A stretch of DNA of 64,000 nucleotides from an uncultured Pseudomonadales bacterium (GTDB lineage: Bacteria; Pseudomonadota; Gammaproteobacteria; Pseudomonadales; Porticoccaceae), in assembly GCA_943788895.1 (NCBI GenBank), contig CALSRZ010000005.1, positions 248,001-312,000 of the forward strand, in the 5' to 3' direction. The notes below the pieces were generated by a model. The model made no database searches. It saw nothing but the letters and a program-made list of their open reading frames with translations, and was not told the origin of the DNA. Below are positions 60,103-64,000 of the stretch, piece after piece. The translations under genes were made by a program, and so were the position numbers. Numbering within the stretch: position 1 is the stretch's first letter; the number at the start of each line of letters is the position of its first letter.

Positions 60103-61107
60103 CTACTTGGTCTGTTCTGGGGACTTAATAAACTGCCGCAGCTGAATTCGAAAGCCATTGCGCTGAGCCAGATAAAGGCTGTTGCCCTCTTCAAGGCCAG
60201 CAGCGGCTGCCCAGCGAGTTAATTCCTGAGGCTCGAAGCCGAGCCATAAATCGCCGCAGGCTTTCTTTACCCAATCCTGATCATGGGCGCAGAGATCAGT
60301 GATCAGCAACACCCCTTTATCACTCAAAAGCTCGGCACAGTCGCTGATAATATCGCCCGGTGTCGGGTTGTGGTGCAGCACCATATTAAGAGAAACACAG
60401 TCACTGCGAAGCCCTTCGCTGCGAGCCAAATCTGTATCGCCGAGTTTAAAATCAATATTTTTCAAACCCTGAGAAGTGGCGCGTCCGCGACACTGCTCAA
60501 GCATCTCCGCCGAGTTATCCAGTGCCGTTACACGCTTAAAGCAGGCGGATAATTTGCCGAGAAACTGCCCGTAGCCAGGGCCGATCTCCAGGGCTGAATT
60601 CTTATTGCCGATACTGCTCTCAAGAAAGCTCTCAACGCTATCACCGTAGTCTGACCAGCTTGCAATAAGATCCTGATTCTCTTCAAAGCGTTGGGCATTG
60701 TGGTTAAAGAAAGCCACCGAAGCCGCCGAACGCTCCTGATTGATAGACTCCAGTCGACCACGCAGCGCTGGATCCAGCGCCGCATCATCAATGGTTTGAA
60801 AGAGCACCTGCTGCAGTGGCTGCAAATCTGTATCCGGATGGCTCTCATTGCGGCGATAGAAAATCGTCGTGCCCTCGCGTCGCGTTGCAACCAGACCTGC
60901 ATTGGCAAGAATCTTTAGATGATGACTCATTGCCGACTGGCGAATATCAAACACCTGGCAGAGCTCAAGAACCCCGTAAGCATTTTGTTGCAGCACCTTT
61001 AAAACCTGCATACGCAAGGGATCGCCGGCCGCTTTGCACAGGGCAGTAATAGCACTGGTATCGGTGGCAGATCGTGGTTGGCTGTCAAAATGGCTGAGAT
61101 TGTTCAT
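60103..61107 (-). CDS. sahR: SahR-type ArsR regulator fused to a SAM-methyltransferase-like domain
   Basis: A 334-residue protein. The N-terminal ArsR winged helix (about residues 18-100; FDIRQSAMSHHLKILANAGLV, REGTTIFYRR) is followed by a methyltransferase-fold domain (about 150-290; ALEIGPGYGQFLGKL, LNMVLHHNPTPGDII). SahR regulators of Proteobacteria sense SAH with such a domain and repress metK, ahcY, metF and related genes, exactly the genes downstream here. The start is ATG 61107; the frame opens at 61125. A 22-bp palindrome overlaps its promoter. Confidence 0.88.
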   Translation of the reverse strand: MNNLSHFDSQPRSATDTSAITALCKAAGDPLRMQVLKVLQQNAYGVLELCQVFDIRQSAMSHHLKILANAGLVATRREGTTIFYRRNESHPDTDLQPLQQVLFQTIDDAALDPALRGRLESINQERSAASVAFFNHNAQRFEENQDLIASWSDYGDSVESFLESSIGNKNSALEIGPGYGQFLGKLSACFKRVTALDNSAEMLEQCRGRATSQGLKNIDFKLGDTDLARSEGLRSDCVSLNMVLHHNPTPGDIISDCAELLSDKGVLLITDLCAHDQDWVKKACGDLWLGFEPQELTRWAAAAGLEEGNSLYLAQRNGFRIQLRQFIKSPEQTK

Positions 61108-61136
61108 GGTGCGGGACTTTAGCACAGCGCTTTTGC

Positions 61137-61158
61137 TATATCAAAATATTTTTATATA
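61137..61158. promoter_or_regulatory. Predicted SahR operator at the SAM-cycle operon promoter
   Basis: The 22-bp palindrome has half-sites TATATCAAAAT (61137-61147) and ATTTTTATATA (61148-61158), matching at 10 of 11 pairs. It lies 29 nt upstream of sahR and overlaps the likely -10 region, a good position for repression. No second copy was seen at metK, ahcY or metF, in keeping with a single operon promoter. Confidence 0.65.
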
Positions 61159-61300
61159 TAGGAAGAGGTGAATCACAGTTGTAGCGCAAGCAAAATTCTC
61201 TGCTGAAAAGAGCCGCTGAATAGAGAATTTAAGTTTACTGACAGGGCCGTCTAAGAGACAATGCGCGCTTACAATTTTCCCTATCAGGAGTGATGATTCC

Positions 61301-63295
61301 ATGGCCTCACGCAGAGACCTTGCCAACGCAGTTCGCGCCCTCAGTATGGATGCAGTTCAACAGGCTAATAGTGGCCATCCCGGAGCCCCAATGGGCATGG
61401 CAGATATTGCCGAAGTACTCTGGAATGACTATCTCAGCCACAATCCAGCTGACCCAACATGGGTGAACCGGGATCGCTTCGTGCTCTCCAACGGTCACGG
61501 CTCAATGTTGCTCTACTCTCTATTGCACCTCACAGGCTATGACCTGCCAATTGAAGAGATTAAGAATTTCCGTCAATTGCACTCCAAGACACCGGGCCAC
61601 CCTGAATACGGTTATGCCCCAGGTGTAGAAACAACCACTGGCCCGCTGGGTCAGGGTATTAGTAACGCAGTGGGTATGGCGCTGGCTGAGAAAGTTCTCG
61701 GCGCACAGTTCAACCGTCCGGGTCACGATCTGGTCGATCACAGCACCTACACATTCCTCGGTGATGGCTGCCTGATGGAAGGTATCTCTCACGAAGTCTG
61801 CTCACTGGCCGGCACCTTAAAGCTCAACAAGCTGGTTGCCTTCTACGACGACAACGGCATCTCGATTGATGGTGAAGTTGAAGGCTGGTTTAGCGACGAC
61901 ACCCCAGCGCGTTTCGAATCCTATGGCTGGCAGGTAATCCCCAATGTCGATGGTCACGACAGCGACGCGATTAAAGCGGCGATCGAACAGGCTCATGCTG
62001 AAACCGGCAAGCCGACATTGATCTGCTGTAAGACTATTATTGGTTTTGGTTCACCGAACAAGCAGGGCAAAGAAGACTGTCACGGCGCCGCACTTGGCGT
62101 AGACGAAGTTGCCCTGACTCGCGAAGCACTTGGCTGGACTCACGGACCTTTCGAAATTCCTGAAGATCACTACGCGGGTTGGAGTGGTATTGAAAAAGGT
62201 GCTTCCGCACAGACTGCCTGGGCCAACAAGCTGGAAGAGTACCGCGCAGAATACCCAGAGCTGGCCGCAGAATTTGAGCGCCGCACCAGAGGCGATCTGC
62301 CAGAAGACTTCAGTGCCAATGCTGATGCCTATATTGCAGAATGCCAGAGCAAGATGGAAAAAGTGGCTTCGCGTAAAGCCTCACAAAACTGTCTTAACGC
62401 CTACGGCCCAGAGTTGCCTGAACTGCTCGGCGGCTCCGCTGACCTCGCAGGCTCAAACCTGACTATCTGGTCTGGCTCAAAAGATATCAGCGGCGACAAT
62501 GCCGACGGTAACTACATCTATTACGGTGTCCGTGAATTTGGTATGAGCGCGATTATGAATGGTATCGCCCTTCACGGTGGCTTTGTAAACTACGGTGCCA
62601 CCTTCCTGATGTTTATGGAATACGCCCGCAACGCAGTGCGTATGTCGGCACTGATGGGTCTGCAGAGCATCTTTGTCTACACCCACGACTCCATCGGTCT
62701 CGGTGAAGATGGCCCGACTCACCAGCCAGTTGAACAGCTCAGCGCGCTGCGCTCAACACCAAACCTGCACACCTGGCGTCCCTGTGACACCGTAGAGTCT
62801 GCGGTTTGTTGGAAGAGTGCTATCGAACGTCGCGACGGTCCAAGTGCACTGGTCTTCAGTCGTCAGGGTCTGGCACCCATGCCACGCTCCAACGATCAGG
62901 TCGCCGCTATTGCCCGCGGTGGTTATATCTTAAAAGATTGCGCCAACCCTCAGGCAATTCTGATTGCCACCGGTTCTGAAGTTGAGTTGGCTGTATCTGC
63001 TGCTGACGATCTGGCCGCTAAAGGTATTCAGGTTCGCGTAGTCTCCATGCCCTGTGCAGAGATCTTCTCCGCTCAGGATGCCGACTACCGCGATGCCGTA
63101 TTGCCACCAGCGATTCGTGCGCGAGTAGCTGTCGAAGCACTGCACGCTGACTACTGGTACAAGTTTGTCGGTCTCGATGGCCGCGTTGTGGGTATGACCA
63201 GCTTTGGCGAATCAGCTCCCGGCAATGTATTGATGGAAGAATTTGGTTTCACCGTTGCAAACGTTGTCTCCAATGTTATGGAAAGCATCGGCTAA
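61301..63295 (+). CDS. tkt: Transketolase
   Basis: A 664-residue TPP enzyme of the pentose phosphate pathway. [53 protein letters not shown] (TPP-Mg site) and [20 protein letters not shown] are diagnostic. AGGAGTGA precedes the ATG. It overlaps epd by one base (TAATG), a conserved pairing (tkt-epd-pgk-fba in Pseudomonas). It diverges from sahR. Confidence 0.98.
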   Translation: MASRRDLANAVRALSMDAVQQANSGHPGAPMGMADIAEVLWNDYLSHNPADPTWVNRDRFVLSNGHGSMLLYSLLHLTGYDLPIEEIKNFRQLHSKTPGHPEYGYAPGVETTTGPLGQGISNAVGMALAEKVLGAQFNRPGHDLVDHSTYTFLGDGCLMEGISHEVCSLAGTLKLNKLVAFYDDNGISIDGEVEGWFSDDTPARFESYGWQVIPNVDGHDSDAIKAAIEQAHAETGKPTLICCKTIIGFGSPNKQGKEDCHGAALGVDEVALTREALGWTHGPFEIPEDHYAGWSGIEKGASAQTAWANKLEEYRAEYPELAAEFERRTRGDLPEDFSANADAYIAECQSKMEKVASRKASQNCLNAYGPELPELLGGSADLAGSNLTIWSGSKDISGDNADGNYIYYGVREFGMSAIMNGIALHGGFVNYGATFLMFMEYARNAVRMSALMGLQSIFVYTHDSIGLGEDGPTHQPVEQLSALRSTPNLHTWRPCDTVESAVCWKSAIERRDGPSALVFSRQGLAPMPRSNDQVAAIARGGYILKDCANPQAILIATGSEVELAVSAADDLAAKGIQVRVVSMPCAEIFSAQDADYRDAVLPPAIRARVAVEALHADYWYKFVGLDGRVVGMTSFGESAPGNVLMEEFGFTVANVVSNVMESIG

Positions 63296-64000
63296 TGATT
63301 CGCGTAGCCATTAATGGCTATGGCCGAATCGGCCGTTCAGTATTGCGTGCTCTGTATGAATCAGATGCGCGCAGTGCTGTAACAGTAGTTGCTATCAACG
63401 AGCTGGCCGATTGTAAAACCATCGGCCATCTAACCCGCTATGACTCCACCCACGGACGCTTTCCCGGCACTGTTGAAGTCTCTGATGACCAGCTGTGTAT
63501 AAACGGCGACAACATCGCCATTCTGCACAGTGAGCAAATAGACCAGCTGCCCTGGGGCGAACTGGATATAGATGTGGTGCTGGAATGTAGTGGTGCCTTT
63601 GCCGACCGTGCCACCGCGCAGCAGCATATAGATAGAGGGGCAAAACGGGTGCTGTTTTCTCAGCCCGCCGAGTCCAATGTTGATGCCACTATTGTCTATG
63701 GTATCAATCAGCATATTCTCACTGGTGATGAAACTATTATCTCCAGCGCCTCCTGCTCCACAAACTGTGTTGTACCGGTTATCAAAGTGCTCAACGATCG
63801 CTTTGGTGTCGATGGCGGTGTTATCACCACTATCCACTCGGCGATGAATGATCAGCCAGTAATCGACGCCTATCACCATACAGATCTGCGCAAAACCCGC
63901 GCTGCCATGCAGTCGATTATTCCCGTAGACACCGGCCTGGCTCTGGGCATTGATCGCCTGCTACCCGAGCTTACCGGGCGCTTTCAGGCCCAGGCGATGC
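63295..64000 (+). CDS. epd: Erythrose-4-phosphate dehydrogenase, partial at window edge
   Basis: The first 235 codons of a GAPDH-superfamily enzyme; the rest is beyond the right end. [18 protein letters not shown] is the NAD-binding fold, and [16 protein letters not shown] holds the catalytic Cys. [17 protein letters not shown] and [19 protein letters not shown] resemble Epd rather than the classic GapA. The product feeds pyridoxal-5'-phosphate synthesis. It starts at ATG 63295, overlapping the tkt stop by one base. Confidence 0.88.
   Translation, partial: MIRVAINGYGRIGRSVLRALYESDARSAVTVVAINELADCKTIGHLTRYDSTHGRFPGTVEVSDDQLCINGDNIAILHSEQIDQLPWGELDIDVVLECSGAFADRATAQQHIDRGAKRVLFSQPAESNVDATIVYGINQHILTGDETIISSASCSTNCVVPVIKVLNDRFGVDGGVITTIHSAMNDQPVIDAYHHTDLRKTRAAMQSIIPVDTGLALGIDRLLPELTGRFQAQAM

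Overview
The window looks like the origin-proximal part of a gammaproteobacterial chromosome. About 50 protein genes are densely packed on both strands, with moderate GC and no rRNA, tRNA, insertion sequence or CRISPR seen. Many blocks follow the Pseudomonas/Cellvibrionales order: mnmG-rsmG-parAB-atp, def-fmt-rsmB-trkA, lysM-dprA-tsaC-hemF-aroE, the coxBAGC cluster with assembly genes, and polA-engB-cytochrome c4-dsbA. A FabY-type ketosynthase and a HexR-like regulator point the same way. A marine SAR92/Porticoccaceae-like bacterium is my inference; no marker gene here proves it.

Layout. 1-1000: rnpA and rpmH run left and mnmG runs right, with an AT-rich candidate replication origin between them. 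1.0-5.2 kb: tRNA and rRNA modification (mnmG, rsmG) and chromosome partitioning (parA, parB). 5.3-12.6 kb: complete ATP synthase operon atpIBEFHAGDC, whose subunit a carries an unusual insertion. 12.7-16.0 kb: glmU and glmS make UDP-GlcNAc precursors. 16.0-21 kb: a small lipoprotein, a 42-residue membrane peptide, an RpiR/HexR regulator, uvrD and a TRAP solute-binding lipoprotein. 21-26.6 kb, minus strand: def-fmt-rsmB-trkA-trkH. 26.8-32 kb: LysM protein, dprA, purE, tsaC, hemF, aroE. 32-34 kb: gamma carbonic anhydrase, a YheV-like zinc protein, a gene-free stretch with a large inverted repeat, and one unrecognised gene. 34-41.8 kb: a caa3-type cytochrome oxidase and its assembly factors, with no ctaA in the cluster. 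41.8-45 kb: zinc uptake (zur-znuCB divergent from znuA). 45-50.3 kb: polA, a candidate sRNA, engB, cytochrome c4, dsbA. 50.3-52.7 kb: serine biosynthesis genes of a type unusual for this class. 52.7-55.8 kb: a GlxA-like regulator divergent from fabY. 55.8-61.1 kb, minus strand: a SAM-cycle operon sahR-metK-ahcY-metF-rsmE. 61.3-64 kb: tkt and the start of epd.

Most of the window is core metabolism. The items most worth follow-up are (1) the SahR-type operon with a near-perfect 22-bp palindrome at its promoter, (2) a candidate small RNA between polA and engB, where Spot 42 lies in E. coli, (3) the roughly 60-residue extra membrane hairpin in ATP synthase subunit a, (4) the origin region between rpmH and mnmG, and (5) the inverted repeat at 32.9-33.1 kb. 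I found no clearly new multi-gene system.
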